DNA of 64,000 nt from Ceratobasidium sp. AG-K (taxonomy: Eukaryota > Basidiomycota > Agaricomycetes > Cantharellales > Ceratobasidiaceae). Positions 46,573 to 57,843 of the stretch are shown piece after piece. The stretch lies in the NCBI GenBank assembly GCA_037039685.1, contig JAWNGF010000012.1:1727328-1791327 (forward strand), given 5' to 3'. Each line of letters begins with the position of its first letter. Positions within the stretch are counted from its first letter, which is position 1. The translations under genes and the position numbers were made by a program. The notes under the pieces are model-generated. The model had not been told where the DNA came from, searched no databases, and was given only the letters and a program-made list of their open reading frames with translations.

Positions 46573-47515
46573 ATGGCCTCCCTCACGCGCCGCCCCTCTG
46601 CTCGCAACCTCGCCATGAAACCGGAAGAGCCGACTACGTACGAAACGCGCAACCGGAGCTCGCTCTTGCAATCCCCCAAAGTGTGGGGGTTGTTTGTGTT
46701 TCTCGCACTGTGCGGGATGGTGGGCTACCAAGCGAGCGGACGGAGCCGAATTGCATCGCATGTCCCGCCGACGGAGAGCTACGTACGTGGCGCGTTAAGC
46801 GATGTTTGCAAAAAGACTAAAATTTCTTGGTAGGCCGTTGCGCGTTTGAGCGGCAACTCCAACGTAACGGGCACAATTTATTTCACACAGACGTCTCCGA
46901 CCGGGCCCGTGTACATTCGAGGCGAGCTGAGAAACCTGGATCCGAATGCAGAGAGAGGGTTCCATATCCAGTGAGTCGAGCGCCCCTCGCTGCCCGTATC
47001 TGACGGCTTGCAGTGAGCTGGGTGACCTCACAGACGGCTGCATGTCCACCGGGTCGCACTACAGTAAGCGCTAAAAACACCCAGAACCGCGACTTACGTA
47101 CGACAGATCCGTTTGGGGCGAGTCATGGCGGGCCCAAAGACTTGAAACGCCATGTGGGCGACTTGGGAAATATTCGTAGCGACGCAGGTGGGGTGGCGAA
47201 AATTGACTTTTCGGATAATGTCATTAGTCTGGTCGGTCCGTTGAGCATCGTCGGGTGAGCCCGGTTAGTTCGAGTCATACGCGTCTAACTTGTCTAGACG
47301 GGCGGTGCTTGTGCATACGGTGAGTTGTTCGCTTCTCTGATTGATTAGGATTGACGAGGCGCAGGGAACCGACGACCTCGGGCGCGGAGGGAATGAAGAC
47401 TCGCTCAAGACGGGCAACGCAGGCGGCCGAGCTGCATGCGGGGTGATTGGTGGGTAAACATGTTGTGGGGTAGTTGCGGGGCTAATAGCGTGCAGGATAC
47501 ACCAAGAAGCCATGA
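46573..47515 (+). CDS. Membrane-anchored Cu/Zn superoxide dismutase
   Basis: Exons: 46573-46782, 46834-46970, 47014-47063, 47107-47254, 47298-47319, 47365-47449, 47496-47515; 223 aa. Residues ~36-55 ([20 protein letters not shown]) form a signal-anchor helix. The SOD domain follows: GFHIHELGD (copper His pair), a [20 protein letters not shown] zinc loop, RHVGDLGN (His/Asp), [17 protein letters not shown] and [10 protein letters not shown] (disulfide Cys). It dismutates superoxide to H2O2 and O2. The anchor suggests the catalytic domain lies outside the cell or in the secretory lumen rather than the cytosol. Confidence 0.9.
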
Positions 47516-47805
47516 TTTGGCGTGTCATATACACGCGTTGCAAAGAGATCTTAAATTTGTATTTACGAGCGAATGCATGTTCGCACACCGTACGCCCACG
47601 TCCTTTGTGATGACTTGTGATACAAACCAAAGGATGACAAAGAGCTCCAAGATGCCGATGTGACTATAACGGGAATTGAATTGATCGGGGCGGGATGGCT
47701 GGGCATGTGCTGATCACATGGTGTTCTTCGTCGGGATTTCGGGAGAGAAGGATAAGGGCCGGCGCGTGATCGGACATTCCTGTAGCCAACCACCACACCA
47801 AGTAT

Positions 47806-50626
47806 ATGTTGCACAACACCCACGATGAGAACCAAGTGAGTCGAGCGATGAATGGCGAGTCGATGCTGACTGTTGCAGACTCCTACCCCTGCCCGCCCCC
47901 GGGGACCGAAAACGCGCGGGTCATACACGACCAAGTCCCGACCTGCGATGATCAGTACACAGACAGAAGCCAAGTGCAAAGATATCTCGGGCGAAGAAGA
48001 GGCTCCGGCTGCCAACTGGTGGGAACCACAGGCACGGGGTCGCCAACGCATCGACCAGCGAGCGTCGCCCATCCCCATCCCAGACCACAAGATGCTCGAC
48101 TCGGGCGTTGGCCTCGGTCTTCCGCTGCATATGCGCTCCTATTCACCCGCTCCGTCCACCTCGGCGCTTTCCGACGGTCCAGCCTCGCCCGCAGCCCTCT
48201 TTCTGTCGGCATTTTCGTCGCCTGCTCCCAGTGTGCGCTCCCCCTCGCCCCTCCCATCGGTCATTTCTCCCGCCATGGCCATGTTCCACTCGCCCCCGCC
48301 ACCGCACACTCCGGCTGCCCCGGCTGTCCCACCGCTCGTGGACCAGGGTACGTCGGTTGGAGGCTACGTTCTAGGCCCGGTCGTCGGCCACGGTGGATTC
48401 TCGACCATTCGCACAGGGACGTCAGCAACCACTGGTGGCGTCGTTGCCGTCAAAATTGTCCCCACAAAGTCATCGACTCCAGCCGACGCTCCCCGAGGAC
48501 GAGTCGGCGCACGAGCAGCAACGATCGGACGAGCAGCCACAATCACCGTCCGCGGTCGGACCCCTGCTCAAGATCCTGAATCGGACGACGACGGCCGAGC
48601 CATAGCGGAGGAAGCCGCCCTCTGGAGTTCACTCTCGCACGAGCACATCCTGCCCCTCTTCTCTGCCGAAGAAACACTAGGCTCCTGGTTCCTATTTACA
48701 CTTTATTGTCCCGCCGGCACGCTGCTCGACCTGCTCAAGCGCGATGGCCAGATTATTTCTCCCGCCCCGACCACCAGCAATACGCCTGCCAAGCGACGCC
48801 CAAGCTTTGCCTCGTCATTCTCTCCCACCGGCTCCACCGTTTCCCGCGGTCGATCGACGTCTGTGACGCAACCACAGCCCCAACGAGGCGGTCTCCTTCC
48901 CGAAACAGCCGCAACTCTCTTCCGCCAAGTCGTCCGTGGTCTGCGCTACCTCCACGAAGTCGCCCGTGTCGTCCACCGTGACATTAAACTCGAAAATGTT
49001 CTGGTCGACGAAAACGGTGCAGCGAGAATCAGCGACTTTGGCCTGGCCGTGCTCATGGACGACTCGCGCGAACCCAGCTCGAGCCTCGAACGCCGGTCCA
49101 GCGTAGAGCGATCGCGCCGCTCCGTCTCACGTCCACGCACGTTTTCCACCCATAACCCATTGGGTCACGGTCCGGCCCCTACAGTCGGATTCGGCGCATT
49201 CGGACGTGCCAATTCAGTCTCGGTCACGAGCACCCTCTCGCCCACCGCCAAGTCCAACTTCCCGCCCGGGAGCATGCCCTATGCCGCCCCAGAGCTCCTC
49301 AAGCCTGGTCGGGTCCCGAGCAAGAGCCGCGAACGGGGCCGTCCTGCCCCTGGGTCACCCGACCTGCCGAACCCTGCACAGGACGTGTGGGCCCTCGGAT
49401 GCGTGTTGCATGCGTTGTTTACTGGGCGGTTGCCTTTTACGGATGCGTTCGAGCCCAGGCTGCAGATGAAGATCGTCCGGGGGATTTGGGACGAGGGAGT
49501 AGTGAGTGACAAGGTTCTTATCCATTGATAATTACCACACCTCCTTCATTTCTCCAGGCTCTTACTGACACACTTGTAGGTTACGGCTCTCCCTAATTCG
49601 GCTGCGTTGCTCGAGACCCTGCGCGCCTGTTTGACGGTTCCCGTCAGTCAACGCTGGACGATTGCCGAAGTCGACGAGTATGCCTGGGCCGTCGGAGTCG
49701 TCGACGAACAGGCCGAACGCGAGACCATGCGCGCCCAGCGCGGTCGCACCGAAGCCGAGGACGTGTTTGGACCCGGACGAGGGAGGAGGGGACTGAGCGT
49801 GGTGAGGGACAGGGAGCAGGAAGAGAGGGAACGGAGTGTGAGCGCCGTGCGTGGTCGGAGGGGAGCGATGAGTTCGGGCATCGCCAGTAGCTACAGTCCA
49901 TCTCCATCTGCGAACAGCGGCAGGGGTAGACGCGGAGTGAGCGTGAGCAGACGGCGTGATCCGAGTGAGCAGCCTGCCAATCGGTCGAGTGTGACTCGAG
50001 AGAGCCCGAGTGTGCGCGAAGGAGGGAGTGTGACGCGCGAAGGACGAGGTGCGAGTGTGACACGCGACGGACGAGGCCCCAGTTTGAGCCGAGAACCATC
50101 GTCGCCCAGCGTCCGAACGAGCAGGCTCCCGTCCCTGTCCCGCCAGTCTTCCCAAGGCACAACAGAATACGAAGGCGTCAAGCCTGTCATGACTCGCGGT
50201 CCCAGTTTGATTCCTCGCCCCTCGTCCAACAGACCAACCCCGCTCGGAAGTGGTTCAGCGACTCCCAAACCCATCACCAACGAGCTCGCGCCCGAAGCCG
50301 AGCGTCCCCTTCTCCATTCTGCCCGGTCGTTTGGTAGCATCACTTCGGTCGTTCCCCCGCTGAGCCCTGGATCCGACACCCGCAGCTCGAGTCAGGACCG
50401 TGTCAGTCGGAGTCCCTCGGTCGACCGCCGCATCACTGAACCTCCAAAAGTCGACGTGGACCTGCTCGGGGCCAACAACAGTCCCCCAAGCGCCGGCCCG
50501 CTCACGCCCGAAGAATACGTCGCCAACCGGAGTCGCAGCCGTGGTCGCTTTGCCACCGACCTCGCCATTGTCGACGAGGGTGACCCCACCTGGGTCAAAG
50601 GCTACCGTGAACCTGAACGGATTTGA
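47806..50626 (+). CDS. Serine/threonine protein kinase with long disordered tail
   Basis: Exons 47806-47835, 47879-49501, 49580-50626; 899 aa. An N-terminal Pro/Ser-rich region (~165 aa) precedes a kinase domain: glycine loop VVGHGGFSTIRTG (~176), lysine in VAVKIV (~202), HRDIKLENVLVDENG (~376), DFG (~395), APELL (~481), DVWALGCVLHALFTGRLPF (~510). Two inserts stand out: a basic Ala-rich loop after the lysine, and an ~85-residue Ser/Arg-rich activation segment. The tail (580-899) has SVTREG/ASVTRDG-like repeats and many SP/SR sites. HRDIKLEN indicates Ser/Thr specificity. The subfamily is not identified. The first exon is short, so the start may differ. Confidence 0.82.
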
Positions 50627-51106
50627 ACGATACCCCCATGCTTTCCTCTTGGTCCTTCACTTGTACAAGTATAGTCTGGCGCAAAGTCTTGTTGTCGATG
50701 TATGCCCTCCATTGATGTTATAATGTGTATAGTTCATGTTTCAATAATTTATCTATGCTCCCCTATCTTGCCCCTATCTTGTCTGAGTCGAGTCTGCGCA
50801 CGTGCGCGGGTAGCTCCCCCAACGTCACTGTGGTAAGTCGGTGATCGGTGATCCTCGAGCTCCACACCAATGCGATCCTATTCATTCGACGCTGCGATCT
50901 GGTGGGAGAAATGATCGGGCGGGCGACAGACGTCACTGCCCATCGAGATGAAATCAGGGATCTCACGTGAGTGCCACGAGCTTCGACCCTCCCACCATTT
51001 GCTTCCCTTCCCCATCACTCGCCAATGATGGATGGCAACGTCCTTGTCGATAGGGCCTTGTACCAGGGCCTTTTTAGTCACCTGAACTTGCTTTGGCTCG
51101 GCACGG
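50627..51106 (+). other. Intergenic region
   Basis: 3' flank of the kinase and 5' flank of the SMP-30-like gene; no supported frame. Confidence 0.35.
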
Positions 51107-52674
51107 ATGGAGGCTATTCTGGGGCCATCCACGATAATAGCTGGGACTTTGGCTATGAACACGTCCGTGAATGTTTCTAGCGTATACGTGAGTAGGAATA
51201 TGCTCTGGGTCCGATTACAAGCTCAATTCCGTGTTAGTATAGCCCTGCGAGTTCGCACGCCGTCATTAATGGCTCATTCGATCGCAGCGCTACTGGTTCC
51301 ATGTGGACTACATTCTACGTAGACGCCAACGGGAGCTCGACTGGGCAGCGGCCATTTGCTATCCCTCCTGCCAGCCAGCCTTTTGTCGCCGAGACCAAGG
51401 CATTTTACGACATTGTTGGCCCGAATCCTAGTCTGACCGTGATCGCTCAGGCCAATAGCAGCCAGTTTCACGAAGGTGAGCTCAAGTCACCCCCCGCGCC
51501 CATCGTCTCATGTTCCCTTGCTTAGCTGGTGTATATATCCCCGCTACAAATGAGGTCTATTTCACGTCCAACATTCTCAACACCACCGAAACGACCGGTA
51601 ACTATACCTACCCTATATATGCCAACCTGAACAAAATATCCCTCAACGCGACCAACGGGGTGTACGATTGGCAGGCCGTCCCTCAACCTTCGCCCCAGTT
51701 TGTGCTTCCCAACGGCGGGACGTACTATGACGGAAAGGTGCTCATGGCCACCCAGGGATACCAGCTCAATTCCCCGAGTGCGCTCATCACAGTAGACCCG
51801 ATCACCAACAAGGCCCAGACGCTTCTGAACAACTTTTTCGGCCGACCATTCAACTCGATGAACGACGTTGCCGTCTTGACTCGAGCCAATAATTCCAGGA
51901 CCCCAGTCGATGAGCAGTGGATATTTTTTACCGGTGAGTCGTCCGGCTTTGTTGTTTGATATTATCTGATAACCCCAAGATCCTACGTATGGATATTACC
52001 TCCAGCATTTCAAACCATATCCTCGTCTCCCCGCTCAAGTCTATGCGTTCCACCCACCCACCGGTACTATTCGCGTCGTCGCTGATGGGCTCCAAAAGCC
52101 TAATGGCATTCAGTTCAGCCCGGACATGAAGACTTGCTACATCTCCGATACTGGTTTCCTGAGCGAGGACCCGGCTGATCCTGCGCCTCGCGATGGTTCG
52201 GGACCCGGCACCATGTAAGTTGGCTCAACGCCGGATGAAAAGTGTGCGACGGCTCACACCTACGCTAGCTACGCATACGATGTCATTCGCCCCGCTCAAG
52301 GCTCCAACCCCACGACTGATCCCCCAACCTTGATCAACAAGCGTCTATTCGCATTTACTGATAACGCAACTCCCGATGGAATCAAGGTTGACACCGAGGG
52401 CAACGTGTACGGTGGTTGCTTTGACGGTGTGCATGTAAGCAGAGCCAGTATCTCATACGAGTCTTCAGCTGATTGTCCGTCTTAGGTATGGAACAAAAAC
52501 GGCGCTCTGTTGGGTAAAATCCTACTCGGCCTCGATGTGCTCTCGGACGCCTCAGGAGTCCCAGAAGGCAGGGGAGCAGCAAACTTGGTATTTGTGCCCG
52601 GGGGATTACTTATGTTTGCCGAAGACCGCATGTACTTGGCTAGGATCAAAGCCAAAGGGGCGCTCCTTCCCTAA
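51107..52674 (+). CDS. SMP-30/gluconolactonase-like beta-propeller protein
   Basis: Exons: 51107-51187, 51238-51475, 51526-51933, 51980-52214, 52269-52434, 52486-52674; 438 aa, phases consistent. Family signs: EAGVYIPATNEVYFTSN, LPNGGTYYDGKVLMATQGY, GRPFNSMNDVAVL (metal-site Asn/Asp), FFTDPTYGYYLQ, VADGLQKPNGIQFSPD and DNATPDGIKVDTEGNVY, typical of calcium/zinc-dependent lactonases. Substrate unknown; fungal relatives are often secreted, and the several N-x-S/T sites fit that. The first exon is the weakest part, and a signal peptide may lie in an unrecognised upstream exon. It converges on the gene at 52855-53531. Confidence 0.78.
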
Positions 52675-52854
52675 CCTATACTCTGGAGCGTCTACCAAAA
52701 TACCATTTAAATTGGTTCACCAGTTCAGTGAGCATAGCTATAAAAAGAATACATAGAACACCAGTCATAGAGTTTAGTTTGCCTACGAGACTGGGTTAAA
52801 CTTCCACGTCTTGTGAGCGACATTTTCAGCCACCCAAGCCAGCTAATATCTGAT

Positions 52855-53531
52855 TCAGTGGATGGTGTCTCGAGGTATGAATAGAAAGCCTACCCTCGGA
52901 GGTAAATGTACAGATGGCATGCAATCAAAGTAGAGCTTCCCGCTTGTAGTTTCAACCCAGAGCCTACAGATGGGGTGCCGCCCCATTAGCGTGGCGTCTG
53001 CATAGCTCCAGAGTGCTTACTTGTAATGGTCATCGTCCACGGCCTGCATCGTCAACTCAATCGGTTGAAGTGTCGGAAACACCTCCGCAGAAGGCTCCAG
53101 AGTACCATTGACTCCCGCATACTTGTTGAACTTGAGATTTCGTAAAACGACTTTGTCCTCTGCACGGCGCTCTAAGATCCACTAGACCCCCAGGGTCAAT
53201 ACCGTGCATGTGCCAGAACTGAGAGAAGCGTCACCTGCTGCTCGCCCGGGTTTTCAGTGGGACCCCAGATGCAGAGACTCGACTTGTCCGCCATAGTGAG
53301 TATCTGCTTGTCAGACTGGGAGATCGAGCATGGCCTGTAGACCGGGAACATTTCGACGTAAAGGGGATAATGGACAGAGGGTGAAAGAGGAAGTCACCAG
53401 TGTCCGGGCAAGCAGCATTTATGGTGTGGCCACTCGGAGTATCCCGGGGCAAAACGGCGAGGAGACGGCGTTTGTCTATTGGGGTTAGATTAAAATCGCG
53501 CTAAAGCGAGCACACATCTTTTAGACTTCAT
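52855..53531 (-). CDS. Small beta-trefoil-like protein, possible I66-type protease inhibitor
   Basis: Minus-strand exons 53531-53516, 53475-53376, 53334-53235, 53181-53021, 52963-52855 add to 162 codons (161 aa) with consistent phases. Segments such as INAACPDTGDFLFHPL, GPTENPGEQQWILERR, KYAGVNGTLEP and HYKLWVETTSGKLYF resemble the repeated turns of fungal beta-trefoils (mycocypin/ricin-B-like lengths). Inhibitor activity is only a guess from length and style. The first two introns are short (40-41 nt), so the 5' part is uncertain. Confidence 0.45.
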
Positions 53532-54467
53532 CTAGATGAATTCGCTCTTTGGGTCCTAAACCCAACCCACTGGAATGCAATTATTGTATAATTGTCTATC
53601 TGGTCTCACCTATTCCGAAAGCATGCTTCTCCAGTCCAGATATGGGCATACGCCACGTACGCATCGGTTGAGGATTTAGATAGCCACACCGATCCTTGGG
53701 CGCCTGCCTCTTATCGACTCCGATTTTGCCTCGAGGCGGGCACACAGTGATTGTGGGCACGTTTCGGGGTTTGGGCAAGTTAATTCCTAACAAATTGAAG
53801 AGTGGGGAGGGCCCCAGTCAAGAAAGGTCTAGTGTAGCCCAGATCGGCCGAACGGGTATAGATTTGTGCCCAGCCTTGCTATATTGATACTTTTAGTGCG
53901 CAAGCATTACTGATATAATGACAATGCAGGCTCAGCATGTGGACGTGTCACGAGCCCCGTTTTTAAATACAGATGGTGCACTGTGGCTACAAGGCCGCAA
54001 GGTCTAACCGCCGAGACACCCGGCCTCTTAGGATGATCTCCCATCTATCTTTCAGCACCATGTAGAAAAAGTGACTTTCATTTGCCACCAAGTCCGATTA
54101 TATCGGGCTCAAAGCGAGAAATACGAATAGGGATGTTTGGTCCAAATTATGATGCTAGATATATACGCATATTTAGTATATCCAAGATCCAAGAGAGAGC
54201 AAAGAGGCGAGGTGGTATCCGAGCATTCGAAAGCGAAACATTTCGAGCAGAGCATGAACGAGGACATACCGTAGAAATATTAAGTGATTGAGCATACAAT
54301 CCGGAATAGTATTATAGTCACAATTAGGCGCTTGGGTTTCTCCTACGTATAATATTGGTCACATTGATCACATGGCTACGAGGCGCCGAGCTTGAGTGAT
54401 CAGCCACTGTTGACTAGGGTTTACGTGGCTCCAACCCCGCCCAAACTCTGCATCGTCAACTCTCGTC
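53532..54467 (+). other. Intergenic region
   Basis: No supported gene; AT content rises near 54100-54400. It contains the promoter of the GTPase gene. Confidence 0.35.
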
Positions 54468-56412
54468 ATGATGGTCGTCGATGCGGATAACTCTGCTCTC
54501 GCAAGCAATACAGCCGATGGAACGAGCGTTAATCAGAATATCGAAGAAACCCCGCCCACGAACGCTCCTACCTCTGAGTTTACGGATGACTGGACGGATT
54601 TGGATAAAATTTCCGCGATTATTACATCCGAAAAGCCGTGGGTTTCTTCTCTCGGTGGCTTTGTGATGCTTGCCTACTGAATTCTCAAATACCAGGAGTG
54701 TGCTCAAACGGCCTATGAAGCCCACGGCCACAATTCTCCTCATTGGAGAAACAGGGACCGGCAAGACTACGTTCATGTCTCTACTAGTTAACTTGCTCCA
54801 AGGGAGATCCGTGTACGAGCTGGAGGATATGCACAACCAGGATAACGAGTCCGGACTCAGCAAGATCCAGAGCCAGACGACCTCGGCTGCGCTTTACACC
54901 GTGACGACTTCAGACGGCTTTGTTCTCAACATTCTTGACACCCCTGGCTTGGCCGACACGCGCGGGATCGATCAGGACAACCAGCACAAAGCCGAGATCA
55001 ACCGAGCCATCAAGGAGTTTGTCACCTCGATCGATGCAGTTATTATCATGGCCAACGGCACTGTTCAACGACTTTCTGCTGCGACCGCGTACACTCTCAA
55101 TATTATTACCACCATGTTTCCCCATTCCATCATCGATAACGTCGGACTAATGTTCACAAATTGTGACCCACTTTCGCTCAACTTTCAAATGGAGAGCCTC
55201 CCCTCTGAACTTAGGCAATCCCCAGGCTGGGTTATTCAAAATCCCCTTGCTTTAGTTAAGAACTTCCGGTCAGAGACGAATAGGGCTGCTTCACAGGCTG
55301 TAACGAAAGCCAGGGAGCGGAAGCTGGAGTCTGCCTATTGGGAGGCGGTCAACACACTCGACGAATGGCTTGGTTGGCTTGACCAACGCGAAGCCAAGCC
55401 GACCAAAGATATCAACGAGCTTTATGAGAAATCAGTGCACATCGAGTCGAGGGTCGGGGTAGCTTTGTCCCATATCACATCTCTAAGCAAGAAGCGGAAC
55501 GAGTGGGAGCAGATTTCGGAGGAACTCAACTCGACCAAGGCCGTAGGTGCATTTTCGTCGTCTTACATGATGACCGTTTCTGAATAATCACCTGCAATAA
55601 TCCAGTATATAGATGGTATTGAAGCGTCGATTCTTCGACAGCAAGAAGCAGTGACTTGGGAATTGAAAGAGTCCGAGAATTATAATCTCATATGCATGCA
55701 AGAAGGTTGCCATAGTAATTGTGATTGCCCAAGCCTGGAGCGCATACACAAGGCGAAGCGATGGTCATACAATTGGATGGTCTTACCTGGAATTGGGGCG
55801 TCAGCTCTGACTATTGGGGAGATAGGTTGGGCAGCTGCATGCGGAGTGGGGATGGCAGCGACGGCAGGAGGAGCTGTGATTGTGGGTGCAGCGCTCTGGT
55901 TGTTCTCGCGGCCGTTGGGATGCGAAGCCTGCCATCATTCCGCTCTTCAACATCGCTTCTACAAGCTCACCCATGCCCCGAGGCACGGTCTTGTGGATGA
56001 AGAGACTACACGAAGATTCACGGAAGCACAGACAACCGAGCAGAAGCAGCAAACCGCCAAAGAGGTCGTACAGGAGGAGCTCAACAAAATCCAAGCCGAT
56101 ATGAACGAGACAGAATCTATTCTCCGCGATCTCATCGATGAGTTCAACCAAATTTCCCTCAGTGGAAATTTTGTGGGGCATGTCCGTTCAGTTATCCAGA
56201 TCCTCGAACTTCGCGAGCGCGAGCTACAATCCAAGGCGGGTACTGACCTCGAATGTAACCTTGTGCGCGAGAGCATTGCGAAGCTCAAGGAAAAGATGCA
56301 CTTCTTGGAGGATCAGACTGGAGAGTGTGTGAATGGAAACTGGAAGACGGTGAGCAAGTCGAAAGGGTTTTCCAAAACTGTTCTTCTGGATTGCGACTAT
56401 GAGCGGGATTAG
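54468..56412 (+). CDS. Large TRAFAC/AIG1-related GTPase with Cys/His module and membrane hairpin, copy 1
   Basis: Exons 54468-54637, 54696-55542, 55606-56412; 607 aa. After an acidic N terminus: P-loop GETGTGKTT (73-81), switch Thr in SQTTSAAL, DTPGLADTRG (G3, ~137), and MFTNCDP at the G4 site, where the usual N/T-K-x-D is T-N-x-D. After a helical region comes C-x4-CH-x2-C (MQEGCHSNC), then two membrane helices (~385-430, Ala/Gly-rich), then C-x2-C-x-H-x4-H (CEACHHSALQH), then a long coiled coil (EELNKIQADMNETESILRDL) with FNQISLSGNFVGHVRSVIQI. Proteins with this G domain followed by Cys/His and coil occur in animals and fungi with poorly known roles. A membrane-bound GTPase is inferred. Tandem with 57844-59780. 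Confidence 0.82.
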
Positions 56413-56739
56413 GTGTCGTTTTGATTTGTTTATAGTCAATGAGTAGCGCGGTACGAATTAACTGTCCCGGGCGTCTGAACTCTGCGTCTGGTTTGAGACA
56501 TGTAGTTCCTCTTGTTTGCGGTCATCTTGAGTGGGATAGCTCGCTGCGTCTTACTAATGTATATTTGAATCCATGTGTTTACAGCTTTTGTCTCACGAAG
56601 ACCGAAATTGCTATATCCCTGCAGACATATATTGATACGCATATACGGTGATTCCGTAACCTTCCAAAAACACCCAAAAACACGCTAGCGGCTGCTCAAC
56701 CTCAATTTGTGCAAAAAATTCACGTCTTCAGGATTGCGT

Positions 56740-57400
56740 GAAGCTGCAAGTGTTGGCTCCTGGGAACGGTGTGGATTCACAGGCAAGGTGCGAGATTGCG
56801 CCAGCCGGTAAACTAGGGTGGGTGGCAGAAGTCAACGTCCACGGTTGGGTGAGTGCTAACGCGCACGTCTGTAAAACCTACGTCGGGAAAAATCAATTGG
56901 GCTTTGGAGAGCTCACGAGATCTCCAGGGCAAGTAATTGGTGTTAGATGGCCCCCCTGGCTATCGTATGGCCATCGTAATCCCCAGGCGCCTGCTCCGGA
57001 GCACTAGGTGAGCAACGGCAATTCTATTGAGTTCGAATTAGACTGCTAGCCCTCCGGAGATTTTAGATTTTTCCCAACGTACCGGTCAGGGTGCCCCAGG
57101 AGCAATATTGGAGCCGTCCAGAAGATGCGGCGTTCGATGGAACTGACCGACACCACTTCCCCACATCTCTGGGACATTCTCAACAAAGAGGACCTACTTC
57201 CCCAGGTCCTAACCTCCAGAGGTGAACGTGGCTGTGCTGAAGCACCAAACGGACGCTCAGATAGAGGTAATCGACCAGAATTACCTCGTAGCTGTTGCAC
57301 CCTCAACGAGTGGCTGGATTGGGTTGATGAACGCGAGATCAAACCAACCAAGGAGATTAATGGCCCATATGAGAGAATATTCGAAATTGAATGAACTATC
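56740..57400 (+). pseudogene. Decayed third copy of the GTPase
   Basis: Frame 57300-57392 encodes LNEWLDWVDEREIKPTKEIN, matching LDEWLGWLDQREAKPTKDIN of copy 1. The frame just upstream has an EVIDQNYLVA-like fragment. No P-loop or Cys/His part is left. It lies between the two intact copies, so the array once had at least three members. Confidence 0.6.
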
Positions 57401-57843
57401 GTACCATTCCTGTCCTCTATCAGATCTCTGGCAACAGTCGATGTAGGCCCACAGGCTTTCTTTTGGACTCGAGTAGGAATCCTTGGGACAAAAACATACG
57501 GGGATGGTAGTGCTGGACCCTGGCGTTTTCGAGAGCCAAAACTGTTTAGCGAGACATACAACTCTGGCTATATGCGGACTATGATGCCATCTCCTGTAGT
57601 TCTACGCAAACGAGCTTATACAGTGGTTTGATACAATATAAAATGATTTACCCAGAACCACCTTGTTCGCCAAGGTCACTTCCCCCATTGTCGAAGCCCA
57701 TTTTTGCTGGGGGTTCGAGAGCCCAAATACTTGATGCACTGCCACTCAAAAGTGATGGTCACGTTACAGTTGATGATTACCTACCATTGACAAGGGTGTA
57801 CGTGGCTACCACCTCCCTCTCCAGCCTAAGCTCGACCCTTACC

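Noticed and set aside
46287..46820. 177-codon plus-strand frame upstream of SOD
   Set aside because: It overlaps SOD exon 1 in another frame, has no recognisable motif and no supporting splice pattern.
49562..50379. Several long minus-strand frames opposite the kinase tail
   Set aside because: GC-rich antisense shadows of a Ser/Arg-rich coding tail; no motif or splice support.
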